DNA of 64,000 nt, taken from contig CAWKAN010000019.1 of assembly GCA_963847615.1 (NCBI GenBank), positions 248,001 to 312,000 on the forward strand. The letters run 5' to 3'. Numbering within the stretch: the first letter of the stretch is position 1; each line of letters begins with the position of its first letter. The notes under the pieces are model-generated. The model did no database searches. It was not told where the DNA came from and saw nothing but the letters and a program-made list of their open reading frames with translations. Positions 35,855 to 44,808 of the stretch are shown here, in pieces. The position numbers and the translations under genes are program-made. This DNA is from Palsa-883 sp963847615. GTDB taxonomy: Bacteria; Pseudomonadota; Alphaproteobacteria; Acetobacterales; Acetobacteraceae.

Positions 35855-37029
35855 CCGCCAGCCCCCGGATAGACCCGCTGCTTCCACCGCACTCCCCGCC
35901 CGCGACAATGGTCCAGCGCGGAGCCGATCGTCGCCGCCATGTAGAACGCCGCGACGGCGGGCAGCCCGATCGCCCAGGCCGGCGACCGGTCGAAGCGGCC
36001 GAGCGTCGGCAGATAGGACCACGCCATCGCGGCCCATGCCAGCCCCCCGAGCTCGCGTGCCGCGCCATGGCCGAACAGCACCGCCGCCGGCGGCACCAGG
36101 AAGGTCAGCGCCATCCCGAGCGTGGTCGCCGCCAGCAGCACGGGCGAATGGCGCAGCTGCACATAGGCCGTGCGCGCCACCATCCGCCAGATGTCGGCGC
36201 AGCCCGGATACCGCCGCACCGAGCGCGCCAGGTCGGCGTGGCCCAGCCAGATGCGCCCGCCGCGCTTCACCGCGCGCGCCAGCGCCACGTCGTCGATCAG
36301 CGCGCCGCGCACCGCGGCGATGCCGCCGATCCGCGCCAGCGCCCGCCGGCGGAGCAGGATGGTCCCGCCCGCCGCGGCGGAAGTCGCGCGCAACGGATCG
36401 TTCACCCAGGCAAATGGATACAGCAACTGGAAGAAGTAGACGAAGGCCGGCACCAGGGCGCGCTCCGCCAGGCTGTCGCAGGCCAGCGCCACCATCTCGG
36501 AGACCAGGTCGAGCCCGTCCCGCTCGGCCCGCGCCACCAGCGCCGCCAGGTGCGGTCGGTCGTGCAGGATGTCGGCGTCGGTCAGCAGCAGCAGCTCGGC
36601 ATCGCCGGCCGCATCGACCCCTTGGGCGACCGCCCACAGCTTGCCGCTCCAGCCGGGGGGCGGCGGCGTGCCGTCCAGCACGCGCAGCCGCGCATCGTGC
36701 AGGCCACGCGCCAGGGCGCCGGTGCCGTCGGTGCTGGCGTCATCGACCACGATCACCCGGAACGGCCCCTGGTAGTCCTGCGCCAGCAGCGAGCGCAGCG
36801 TCGCCTCGATCACGCCGGCCTCGTCGCGCGCCGGCACCACGATCGCGACCGCAGCTGCCAAGGTCGACTCCCTGGCCGATTCCCCGGCCAATTCCCTGGC
36901 CGATCCCCTGGCCGATCCCCCGCCGCCCGGGGGTGCGGCATCCAGGCTGGGACCGGACTGCCAGAACTGCCCATGCAGCAGGAGCAGATACAGCCAGGCC
37001 AGCAGCGCCAGGCCGGCCAGTGCCGTCAC
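35851..37029 (-). CDS. hpnB: Hopanoid-associated glycosyltransferase family 2 protein HpnB
   Basis: 392 residues from GTG 37029, overlapping the hpnA stop (GTGA). One N-terminal membrane segment (about 5-22), a GT2 domain with IVVPARDEAGVIEATLRSLL, VIVVDDASTDGTGALARGL, LLLTDADILH (DxD-like) and GALIDDVALARAVKRGG, then about three C-terminal membrane helices. Residues about 35-57 hold a low-complexity repeat (GSARGSARELAGESARES) encoded by near-tandem 12-13-bp repeats (36868-36920). Presumed sugar transfer in hopanoid or associated lipid synthesis; the reaction is not proven. Confidence 0.92.
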   Translation of the reverse strand: MTALAGLALLAWLYLLLLHGQFWQSGPSLDAAPPGGGGSARGSARELAGESARESTLAAAVAIVVPARDEAGVIEATLRSLLAQDYQGPFRVIVVDDASTDGTGALARGLHDARLRVLDGTPPPPGWSGKLWAVAQGVDAAGDAELLLLTDADILHDRPHLAALVARAERDGLDLVSEMVALACDSLAERALVPAFVYFFQLLYPFAWVNDPLRATSAAAGGTILLRRRALARIGGIAAVRGALIDDVALARAVKRGGRIWLGHADLARSVRRYPGCADIWRMVARTAYVQLRHSPVLLAATTLGMALTFLVPPAAVLFGHGAARELGGLAWAAMAWSYLPTLGRFDRSPAWAIGLPAVAAFYMAATIGSALDHCRGRGVRWKQRVYPGAGG

Positions 37030-38036
37030 GATCGCACCGCCACCATGCGGTTGGCGCGAAACCAGCCGAGCGCCTGCCGGATCGCCGGGCGCACCGGGCC
37101 CGGCGCGTAGCCCAGCTCGCGCATCGCCTTGGCCGAGGAGAAGAACATCTTGTGCCGCGCCATCCGCAGATGGTCGCGGGTGACCCGCGGCTCCCTCCCG
37201 AACACGCGGGCCAGCAGTTCCTCGACGCACGCCACCGGCCACACCATGCCGGGCGTGAGCTTGACGCGCGGCGGCGCCCGCCCGGCCTCCTCGGCGACCA
37301 TCGTCAGGATCTCGCGCAGCGACAGGTTCTCGCCGCCCAGGATGTAGCCCTCGCCGATCCGTCCGCGCTCCAGCGCCAGCACATGGCCGGTCGCGACGTC
37401 GTCGACCGGGACCAGATTGAGGCCGGTGTCCAGGTAGGCCGGAATCCGGCCATTGGCGGCGTCCATGATCATCCGCCCGGTCGGGGTCGGCTTGATGTCG
37501 CGCGCGCCCACCGGGGCCGCCGGGTTGACGATCACCGCCGGCACCCCCTCCTCGCGGATCAGTTGGCGGACCGCCTGCTCGCCCAGGTATTTCGAGCGCT
37601 TGTAGGCGCCCGCGATTTGCTCGATGTCAACCGGCGTGGCCTCGTCCGCCGGCGCGCCGTCCGCGGTGAAGCCCAGCGCAGCGACCGAGCTGCAATGCAC
37701 GATCCGTTCGACCCCGGCCGCCTTGGCGGCGCGCATCAGCCCGGCGGTGGCCGCCACATTGGTCCGCAGCATCTGCGCCGGGCTCGGCACCCAGATGCGG
37801 TAATCCGCCGCCAGGTGCACGACATAGCGGCATCCGGCCACCGCGCGCGCCACCGTGGCGGGGTCGTTGATATCGCCGAGCGCGATCTCGACCGCGACCC
37901 CGTCGAGGTTGCGCCGGTCCGAGCTGGCGCGGACCAGGGCGCGGACCCGATAGCCGCGCGCCACCAGCGCGCGCGCCACCGCCGATCCGACAAACCCGGT
38001 CGCCCCGGTCACCAGCGTTGCTCCCAGCCCAGCCAT
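37026..38036 (-). CDS. hpnA: Hopanoid-associated sugar epimerase/NAD-dependent reductase HpnA
   Basis: 336 residues, short-chain dehydrogenase/epimerase fold. N-terminal LVTGATGFVGSAVARALVAR dinucleotide-binding motif, IALGDINDPATVARAV, VVHLAADYRIW, HCSSVAALGF and the catalytic AYKRSKYLGEQAV (YxxxK). Length and neighbours match TIGR-type HpnA. First gene of the hpnABCD operon; only about 90 bp separate it from the divergent hpnL-like gene, so promoters for both must lie in 38037-38126. Confidence 0.93.
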   Translation of the reverse strand: MAGLGATLVTGATGFVGSAVARALVARGYRVRALVRASSDRRNLDGVAVEIALGDINDPATVARAVAGCRYVVHLAADYRIWVPSPAQMLRTNVAATAGLMRAAKAAGVERIVHCSSVAALGFTADGAPADEATPVDIEQIAGAYKRSKYLGEQAVRQLIREEGVPAVIVNPAAPVGARDIKPTPTGRMIMDAANGRIPAYLDTGLNLVPVDDVATGHVLALERGRIGEGYILGGENLSLREILTMVAEEAGRAPPRVKLTPGMVWPVACVEELLARVFGREPRVTRDHLRMARHKMFFSSAKAMRELGYAPGPVRPAIRQALGWFRANRMVAVRS

Positions 38037-38146
38037 GTCGTCCGTCACCCGCTCGATCGCGGCCTCGTATAGCCCGATCCCCGCGGGATGGTGTAGAGCC
38101 GGCCGCCCCACCCAGGAGGGCGGTTCATGACGGAAAACCCACCCAG

Positions 38147-39127
38147 GTGAAGACGCTATCGGTTGCCCTCGCCATCCTCGGCCTGCTGCTGGGGACCGTG
38201 CTGATCGGCTGGTTCGGCGCCGGTCGGGTGCTGGGCGGCGTGCTGTCGGTCGGCTGGGGCGGCTTCGCCATCGTGCTCGGCTGGCAGCTCGTGCTGTTCG
38301 CCATCCTCGGCCTGGCCTGGGATGCCATCGCGCCACGGCGGGAGGCGCGGCGGCTCTGGCTGTTCATCTGGGGCCGCATGGTGCGCGACGCCGCGATCAA
38401 CTGCCTGCCGTTCTCCCAGCTCGGCGGCTTCGTGTTCGGTGCCCGCGCGGTGACGCTGCACGGGGTCAGCTGGTCGCTCGCCACCGCTTCGACCGTGGTG
38501 GACGTGACCGCGGAGTTTCTCGCCGAGCTCGCCTTCACCGCGATCGGCCTGGCGATCCTGGTCGCTCGCGCGCCCAACTCGCGGCTTGCCGTGCCGGTCG
38601 AGATCGGCCTCGGCCTCGCGGTCGTGGCCGCCCTGGCGCTGCTCTGGCTGCAGCACGGCGCCGCCCCGCTGTTCGCCCGCATCGGCCGCCACATCGCCGG
38701 ACGCCGCTTCGCCAACGCCCAGGAGCGCGTCGCGGTCCTGCAGGCCGAGCTGTCGCTGATCTACGGCCACACGCAGCGCCTGGTCATCGGCTTCGCCGTG
38801 CACCTGCTGGGCTGGCTGGGCACCGGCGTGGCGGGCTGGATCACCTACCACCTGCTGGGCGTGCCGATCGACTTCGCCGACGCGCTGGCGATCGAGGCCC
38901 TGCTCGCCGCCGCCTCCGCCGTCGCCTTCCTGGTGCCGCTCAACGCCGGCGTGCAGGAAGCCGGCTACGCCGGCCTGGGCGCGATCTTCGGCGTGGCGCC
39001 CGAACTGTCGCTGGCGGTGTCGCTGGTGCGCCGGGCGCGCGACCTGGCCCTCGGCCTGCCGATCCTGCTGGTCTGGCAATGGTTCGAAATGCGCCGCCTG
39101 CGCGCGGCCCGCGCGGCGTCGGTCTGA
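38147..39127 (+). CDS. hpnL: HpnL-like membrane protein (flippase-like/LPG-synthase TM family)
   Basis: About 326 residues with 7-8 membrane helices, start VKTLSVALAILGLLLGTVLI and family pattern FIWGRMVRDAAINCLPFSQL, GGFVFGARAV. Hopanoid clusters carry such a protein (HpnL), presumed to move lipids. The strong ribosome site AGGAGG (38113-38118) points to ATG 38127, but that frame stops after seven codons (MTENPPR), its TGA overlapping GTG 38147. So either the GTG is used by coupling, or one G has been lost and the protein really begins MTENPPRVKTL. Confidence 0.82.
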   Translation: MKTLSVALAILGLLLGTVLIGWFGAGRVLGGVLSVGWGGFAIVLGWQLVLFAILGLAWDAIAPRREARRLWLFIWGRMVRDAAINCLPFSQLGGFVFGARAVTLHGVSWSLATASTVVDVTAEFLAELAFTAIGLAILVARAPNSRLAVPVEIGLGLAVVAALALLWLQHGAAPLFARIGRHIAGRRFANAQERVAVLQAELSLIYGHTQRLVIGFAVHLLGWLGTGVAGWITYHLLGVPIDFADALAIEALLAAASAVAFLVPLNAGVQEAGYAGLGAIFGVAPELSLAVSLVRRARDLALGLPILLVWQWFEMRRLRAARAASV

Positions 39128-39403
39128 CCGCGGGACGCTTCGCGCGCTTCGCCCGGGGCGGTGAGAAGGCGGCTGTGCGCCAAACCAAGATCCATGCCGG
39201 CCGTGCAACAGAGTGACCCATCGGTCTGCACTGGCCATGACGCTGGTGAGTCAATCTTGCCGACGATCGGTTTGTGAGATCGGGCCGTCCGCACCCGGCG
39301 CCTTCGACATCACACCGCACAACCAGGCGGCGAACGATCTTGGCGGCGCGCGCGTCCCCGACCTTCCCCCCGCGCATCCGCGCGCAGCGTCGCCCAGCAG
39401 GTT
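39128..39403. other. Spacer without visible gene
   Basis: 276 bp between the hpnL-like stop and the 169-bp repeat. No coding signal or known RNA seen on either strand. Confidence 0.4.
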
Positions 39404-39572
39404 ATACCAGGCGTCCGAATGATCAACTCTCCGGTCGTACCCGTATCGTCATGCCGGCGAAGGCCGGCATCCACGACTTGCCTTCGTGCAGCAAGCAAAG
39501 TCGTGGATACCGGCCTTCGCCGGCATGACGAGGGCGCGGCGCCGATGGGTCAAGACTTTGGGCCGCTGGTAT
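39404..39572. repeat. 169-bp ATACCAGG element, copy 2 (inverted)
   Basis: Same length as 33655-33823 and opposite orientation. Left end ATACCAGGCGTCCGAATGAT, right end AAAGTCTTGACCC complement then GGGCCGCTGGTAT, the end shared with the 53-bp elements. The central CGTCATGCCGGCGAAGGCCG hairpin is kept. It lies 89 bp downstream of the giant sensor gene's stop. Confidence 0.88.
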
Positions 39573-39660
39573 TAGGTGCCCGCCAATGCCTGGATAGGGT
39601 CGGATTCCATCTACGTACCAGTACCCAGGCCGACGATCCCGCCGACCGGCCCCGCTGCGC

Positions 39661-42600
39661 TCACGGCCGGCGGAAGGCGACCATGCGGACCAGCCCGGCC
39701 AGCGACCGCGCCCCCATCCGCTTCATCACCGCACTGCGATGGTGCTCGACCGTACGCTGGCCGATGCGCAAATCGGCGGCGATGTTCTTGTTCATCTGCC
39801 CATCGATCATCCGCTGCATCACCTCGCGCTGGCGCGGCGTCAGCGCGGCGATGCGCGCCTCGATCTCCCGGCGCGTGGCGGCATCGCCCGCGGTCTCGCG
39901 CGGGCCCAGGCGAGCCCGCGCGACGCTGGCGAGCAGCGCCTCGGGCCGCACCGGCTTCTCCAGGAAATCCGCCGCCCCGTTGCGCATGGCGGTGACCGCG
40001 CGCGACAACTCGGCGTCGCCAGTGATGAAGATCAGCGGCGGCGACGGCTGCTCGCCCGCCAGGCGCCGCTGCAACGCCAGCCCGTCCATCCCCGGCAGAC
40101 CGACATCGACCAGCACGCAGGCGTAGCCGCGGCGCTGCGGATCGTCCAGGAACGCCTCCGCGCTGCCGTGGCCGACGCTGCCGTACCCGGCGGTGGCCAG
40201 CATATCCCGCAGCGCATCGCGCACGTCCCGGTCGTCATCGATGACCGCGATCGTCGCCCCGCCGCCCGCGGGCGCACCCGTCCCGCTCGGCGCCGGCGGC
40301 GGGCGCAGGGCGGGCACCGGCCGACCCGGCGCCAGGGCCGCCAGGTCCTGCACCGCCTGCAGCAGGCCGGCCAGCCTCACCGGCTTGCGCAACAACTGGT
40401 AGCCGGCCTCGGCGACCGTGCGGGCGGTTCGCGCCGACGGGTCCCCGGTGATGATCAGCGCCGGAACCGGCCGGCCCCGCGCGGCGGCAATCCGCTGCAC
40501 CACCTCCAGCCCGCTCGGTCCGCCGGCAAGGTTGTAGTCGGCGACGATGATATCGGGGCGGAACCCGGACGCGCTGCCGACCAGGGCGAGCGCCGCCGCG
40601 GCGCTGTCCGCCGTCTCGACGGCGTAGCCCTGCACCGACAGCAGCAGGCGCAACAAATCGCGCTGCGCCTGGTCATCCTCGACCACCAGCACCGCTGCGC
40701 CGTCGGTGGCACCGGCGGCGGCCGGCGCGGCTGCCGCTGTCCCGGCGGCGCCGGGTTCGGCGAGCGGCACCGTGATCGCGAACACGGTTCCCTTGCCGGG
40801 CGTGGAGCGGACATCCAGCGGGTGGTCGAGCAGCCGGGCGAGCCGTTCGGCGATATAGAGGCCGATGCCGACGCTGGCACCTGACCGGTTCGCCAGCGGT
40901 TCGACCTGGTAGAATTCCTCGAAGATGTTGGCCAGGTGCGCCGGCGGAATGCCGACGCCGGTGTCCCACACCTCGATCCGCAGCGTCGTGCCACGGCGTC
41001 TGGCGCCGAGCAGGATCTTGCCGGTGCGGGTGTACTTGATCGCATTGGCGAGCAGGTTGCCGAGGATCCGTTCCAGCAGCCGCGGATCGCTGCGGATGGT
41101 CGCGTGGCATGGCACCATCCGCAGCGCCAGCCCCTTGGCGGCGGCCAGGGTGCCGAATTCGGACCGCAGCCGGCTGCACATGCCGCTCGCCGAAAACGCC
41201 ACGGCGCTCGGCGTGATCGTCCCGCTCTCGATCTGGCTGACGTCGAGGAAGGCATCCAGCACCCCGGTCATGGCGTCGACCGTGTCGTCCAGCCGCGCCA
41301 GCGTGGCGTTCCCCGCCGCGTCGGTGACCTGAGCCCCCAGCACGCCGCGCAGCAGCCGGATCACCTGCAGCGGCTGGCGCAGGTCGTGGCTGGCCGCCTG
41401 CAGGAAGCGGGTCTTGGCCCGGTTGGCCCGCTGCGCCTGCGCCCTGGCGTCGTTGAGGACCTGCTCGCCTTCCCGGCGGGCGGACAGGTCGCGCACCGCG
41501 GCGGTGACCAGCAGGCCGATGCTGGTGCGGATCGGACTGAGCAAGATCTCCAGCGGCAGGACGCGGGCATCCTTGGTCAGGCCGTGGATCTCCAGCCCGC
41601 GGGCCATCGCCCGCGGCGAAGGGTCCCGCAGATAGGCGGTGTGCAGCAGGCGGTGGCGTTCCCGCCGGTCCGCCGGCACCAGCACGTCGATCGACTGCCC
41701 GGCCAGCTCGTCGTGGCGGTAGCCGAACAGGCGCTCGAATTCGCCATTGACCCAACGGATGCGGCTGTCCTCGCCAACGGTCATCATCGGTTCTGGCATG
41801 GCGTCGAGGAAGCCGCGGAACTGCTGTTCGATGGTGCGCTGGCGCTCGGTGAAGTCCTCGATGCCCAGCAGGATCATCGGCGCGTCCGGCGGGCCGTCCG
41901 GCAATCGGCTGCCGTTCAACCGCAGCGTGCGACGGCCGCCGTCCGCATCTTCAACCGTGATCTGCTGATCGGCGACGCGGTCCACCTCGCCGGCCAGCCG
42001 GTCCACCACCTCGCCCAGCCGCGGGTCGCGCAACAGCTTGTTGTCCAGCGCCTGCAGCGACCTTCCCTCCGCGCTGCCTTGGGGCAGGCCGAAGGCGGTC
42101 ATGAAAGCCGGGTTGGCGCTGACGATCCGCCGCGCCGGACCCAGCACCACCAGCGGCTCGTGAATGGTATTCACGATGGTCTCGGCATAAACGCGGGCAC
42201 GGTCGGCCGCCAGCTCCGCCGTCTTCACCGCCGTGATATCGGCGAAGGTGATCACCACACCGTCGGTTGCCCCGCTCGCGGTCCGGTACGGCAGGATGGT
42301 TTGGCTGTACCACATGCCGCGCTCGTCCTCGATCTCCCGCTGAACCTGGGCGCCGGTCGCCAGCACCGATCCCGCATCCGCCAGCAGGCTGGGATCGGCG
42401 AATTTCTGCGCCAGGTCATTGAGCGGCCGGCCGACATCGCTGCTGATGGCGCTGAACAAAGCGCTGGCGGGCGGATTGAAGAACTTGATCCTGAGCCTTG
42501 CATCCAGGAACAGGGTGGCGATGCCGGTGCTGTTGAGCAGGTTCGTCAGATCGTCGGCGGCAACGCTCTGCGCGTCCAGGGACTGGCGCAGTTGGGTGTT

Positions 42601-44808
42601 CAGAGTTGCCAGCTCTTTGTTTCGCGACTGCAGCTCTTCCTCCGAGGTTTCCAGCTCCTCGTTGGTGGCCTGCAGTTCCTCGTTCATCGAGATGACTTCT
42701 TCGTTCGCGCCGGTGATCTCCTCATTGGAGCGTTCGAGGTCACGGATCGTTCGGCTGAGCTCCTTGCGGGTGCTGTCGAGCTCGGTCTGCAGCAGCGCGA
42801 CAGCCTCCTGCTCCGCGCCGCTCGGAACCGCCGCCTTGCCCGCCACCGCGGCGGGTTCGTCGATGAAGCTGATCAGCAGCAGTTCGTCATCCGCCTTGGC
42901 CACCGGGCGGACCTCGATGGTGACCCGCGCCGTTTTGGCGGCACGCTTGACCTGGGCACCATGGACGGTGACCCGCTTGTCGGTGCGAAAGGCGCGTTCG
43001 ATGGCAGTGCGCAATCTCGGCTGCAGCCCCTCGCGCGCCATCGACAGCACATCCTGTTCGGGTGTCCCCGTCGCCAGACGCAGGAAGCGGTCGATCGGTC
43101 CGGAAAAATACAGCCCACGCCGCTTCCGGTCGATGATGACCGAAGCGGGTGCGTAGTTCTCGAGCAGCGTCCGCTGGGCGAGATCGGCTAGCGTCCGGCG
43201 CAGCGGACGGGCGGCGGGCAGCGGCTCCGCTGGCGCATCAGGCCGCCACAGCCTCGGGTGCCCCACCCTGGGACGGTGGAGCTGGCGGATCAACTGAAAG
43301 ATGCGGTGCGTTCGGTCGATCGGGTCGAACAGGTTGGTCGCCTCGCCGAGCGACTCCGCGGACCCGAGGAACAGGATGCCGTGATCGCGCAGCGCGAAAT
43401 GGAACAGCGACAGAACCCGTTGCTGCGCCTCGGGCCGCAGATAGATCAGCAGGTTGCGGCACGCAATGAGGTCGAGGCCGGAAAACGGTGCGTCCCTGAG
43501 CAGATTGTGCCGCGCGAAGACGATGGTTTTCCGCAACGCCGTGTCGACCGTGTAGGTGTGGTCGGTCCTGGTAAAGAACCGCTCGAGATGCTCGGCGGAC
43601 AGGTCGGCCTCGATGGAGTCCGGGTAGACGCCGGCCCGGGCAACCTCGAGTGCCTCGGCATCGGTGTCGGTGGCGAAGACCTGCACGCGGGTTCGCTTGC
43701 CCGCGCTCGCGATCTGTTCCAGCAACAGAATCGCCAGCGAGTAGGCCTCTTCCCCGGTGGCGCAGCCGGCCGACCAGACCCGGATCGGCTCGTCGTTGCC
43801 GTGCCGCGCGACCAGGGTCGGCAGCACGTGTTCGGCCAGGAAGGCGAAGGCCGCCCGGTCCCGAAAGAAGCTGGTCACGTTGATCAGCAGGTCCCTGGCG
43901 AGCGCCCCCGCCTCGGTGGCGTCGTTCCGCAGCCGCGCGTAGTAGACGCTGAAATCGTGGGTGCCGGTCAACGCCATCCGCCGCGCGACCCGGCGCAGCA
44001 AGGTGCCGGTCCGGTACAGCGCGAAATCCTCGCCGATGGCGGCGCGCACGGCCTCGACGATCTGCGCCGCGCGCGCCTCGGCGTCCTCACCACGTGCATC
44101 CGTCGCTTGCGTGCCGCCGGCCTTGGCATAGTCCTGCGCAACGTAGCGCAGCACGGCAGCCGGCATGTCGCGCACCGGCAGGACATGGTCGGCGGCCCCG
44201 GCCTTGATGGCGCTGCGCGGCATGCCGCCATGCGCGGCTTCCTCCGGGTCCTGCACGAGGGTGAGACCGCCGGCCTCCTGGATCGCCTTCAGCCCCAGCG
44301 TGCCGTCCGACCCGGTGCCCGACAGCACCACCCCGATCGCCCGGTTGGCCCGGTCGCGCGCCAGCGAGCGCAGGAAGCAATCGACCGGCAGCCGCAGCGT
44401 GTGGGAAGGCGCGGCGGACAGCTGCAATCGGCCGTTGACGATCGCCAGGTAGCAGCCCGGGGGAATGACGTAGACCCGGTTCGCCGCGACCGTCAGTCCC
44501 TCCGCCGCCGGCTGCACCGGCATGCCGGTCTGCCGCGCCAGCAGCTCCACCAGCAGGCTTTTGTTGGCCGGGTCCAGATGCTGGATGACGACGACGGCCA
44601 GGCCGGGATCGGGCGGCAACGCCGCCAGCAGGGCGCTGACCGCTTCCAGCCCGCCGGCCGAGGCCCCGACGCCGAGCACCGGACAGTTCGCCGCCGCCGA
44701 TGCCGCCGTGGATGCTGCCGCGGCGCCGGGCGAGCCGGTTGTCGTCCGTCGGCGTTGCCGCCTTCTGGGCGCCGACGCCTTGTCAGCCGCCTTGTCAGCC
44801 TGGGCCAT
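39661..44808 (-). CDS. Giant CheB-CheR-PAS hybrid histidine kinase with REC-REC-LuxR output
   Basis: 1,715 residues in one uninterrupted frame. Order: CheB methylesterase about 43-225 (GASAGG Ser50, VIQHLD, GTGSDG); CheR methyltransferase about 245-510 (SFFRDRAAF, SAGCATGEEAYSLAI, ACRNLLIYL); linker with a long coiled coil about 685-770; three PAS-like domains about 770-1115; HisKA about 1130-1195 (ASHDLRQPLQ); ATPase about 1235-1355 (NLLANAIKYT, DTGVGIPP); receiver 1 about 1370-1490 (IVADYNLAG); receiver 2 about 1515-1635 (LVDVGLPGMDG); FixJ/NarL-type helix-turn-helix about 1650-1710 (LTPRQREVMQRMIDGQMNKN). CheB-CheR-PAS-kinase fusions are known; the DNA-binding C-terminus on the same chain is unusual. 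It stands alone, divergent from glgA. Confidence 0.93.
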   Translation of the reverse strand: MAQADKAADKASAPRRRQRRRTTTGSPGAAAASTAASAAANCPVLGVGASAGGLEAVSALLAALPPDPGLAVVVIQHLDPANKSLLVELLARQTGMPVQPAAEGLTVAANRVYVIPPGCYLAIVNGRLQLSAAPSHTLRLPVDCFLRSLARDRANRAIGVVLSGTGSDGTLGLKAIQEAGGLTLVQDPEEAAHGGMPRSAIKAGAADHVLPVRDMPAAVLRYVAQDYAKAGGTQATDARGEDAEARAAQIVEAVRAAIGEDFALYRTGTLLRRVARRMALTGTHDFSVYYARLRNDATEAGALARDLLINVTSFFRDRAAFAFLAEHVLPTLVARHGNDEPIRVWSAGCATGEEAYSLAILLLEQIASAGKRTRVQVFATDTDAEALEVARAGVYPDSIEADLSAEHLERFFTRTDHTYTVDTALRKTIVFARHNLLRDAPFSGLDLIACRNLLIYLRPEAQQRVLSLFHFALRDHGILFLGSAESLGEATNLFDPIDRTHRIFQLIRQLHRPRVGHPRLWRPDAPAEPLPAARPLRRTLADLAQRTLLENYAPASVIIDRKRRGLYFSGPIDRFLRLATGTPEQDVLSMAREGLQPRLRTAIERAFRTDKRVTVHGAQVKRAAKTARVTIEVRPVAKADDELLLISFIDEPAAVAGKAAVPSGAEQEAVALLQTELDSTRKELSRTIRDLERSNEEITGANEEVISMNEELQATNEELETSEEELQSRNKELATLNTQLRQSLDAQSVAADDLTNLLNSTGIATLFLDARLRIKFFNPPASALFSAISSDVGRPLNDLAQKFADPSLLADAGSVLATGAQVQREIEDERGMWYSQTILPYRTASGATDGVVITFADITAVKTAELAADRARVYAETIVNTIHEPLVVLGPARRIVSANPAFMTAFGLPQGSAEGRSLQALDNKLLRDPRLGEVVDRLAGEVDRVADQQITVEDADGGRRTLRLNGSRLPDGPPDAPMILLGIEDFTERQRTIEQQFRGFLDAMPEPMMTVGEDSRIRWVNGEFERLFGYRHDELAGQSIDVLVPADRRERHRLLHTAYLRDPSPRAMARGLEIHGLTKDARVLPLEILLSPIRTSIGLLVTAAVRDLSARREGEQVLNDARAQAQRANRAKTRFLQAASHDLRQPLQVIRLLRGVLGAQVTDAAGNATLARLDDTVDAMTGVLDAFLDVSQIESGTITPSAVAFSASGMCSRLRSEFGTLAAAKGLALRMVPCHATIRSDPRLLERILGNLLANAIKYTRTGKILLGARRRGTTLRIEVWDTGVGIPPAHLANIFEEFYQVEPLANRSGASVGIGLYIAERLARLLDHPLDVRSTPGKGTVFAITVPLAEPGAAGTAAAAPAAAGATDGAAVLVVEDDQAQRDLLRLLLSVQGYAVETADSAAAALALVGSASGFRPDIIVADYNLAGGPSGLEVVQRIAAARGRPVPALIITGDPSARTARTVAEAGYQLLRKPVRLAGLLQAVQDLAALAPGRPVPALRPPPAPSGTGAPAGGGATIAVIDDDRDVRDALRDMLATAGYGSVGHGSAEAFLDDPQRRGYACVLVDVGLPGMDGLALQRRLAGEQPSPPLIFITGDAELSRAVTAMRNGAADFLEKPVRPEALLASVARARLGPRETAGDAATRREIEARIAALTPRQREVMQRMIDGQMNKNIAADLRIGQRTVEHHRSAVMKRMGARSLAGLVRMVAFRRP

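Noticed and set aside
34103..36637. 844-residue protein spanning hpnB, hpnC and hpnD
   Set aside because: Only the hpnC and hpnD parts are genuine in this frame; HpnB is in another frame, and hpnD has its own GTG start overlapping the hpnC stop.
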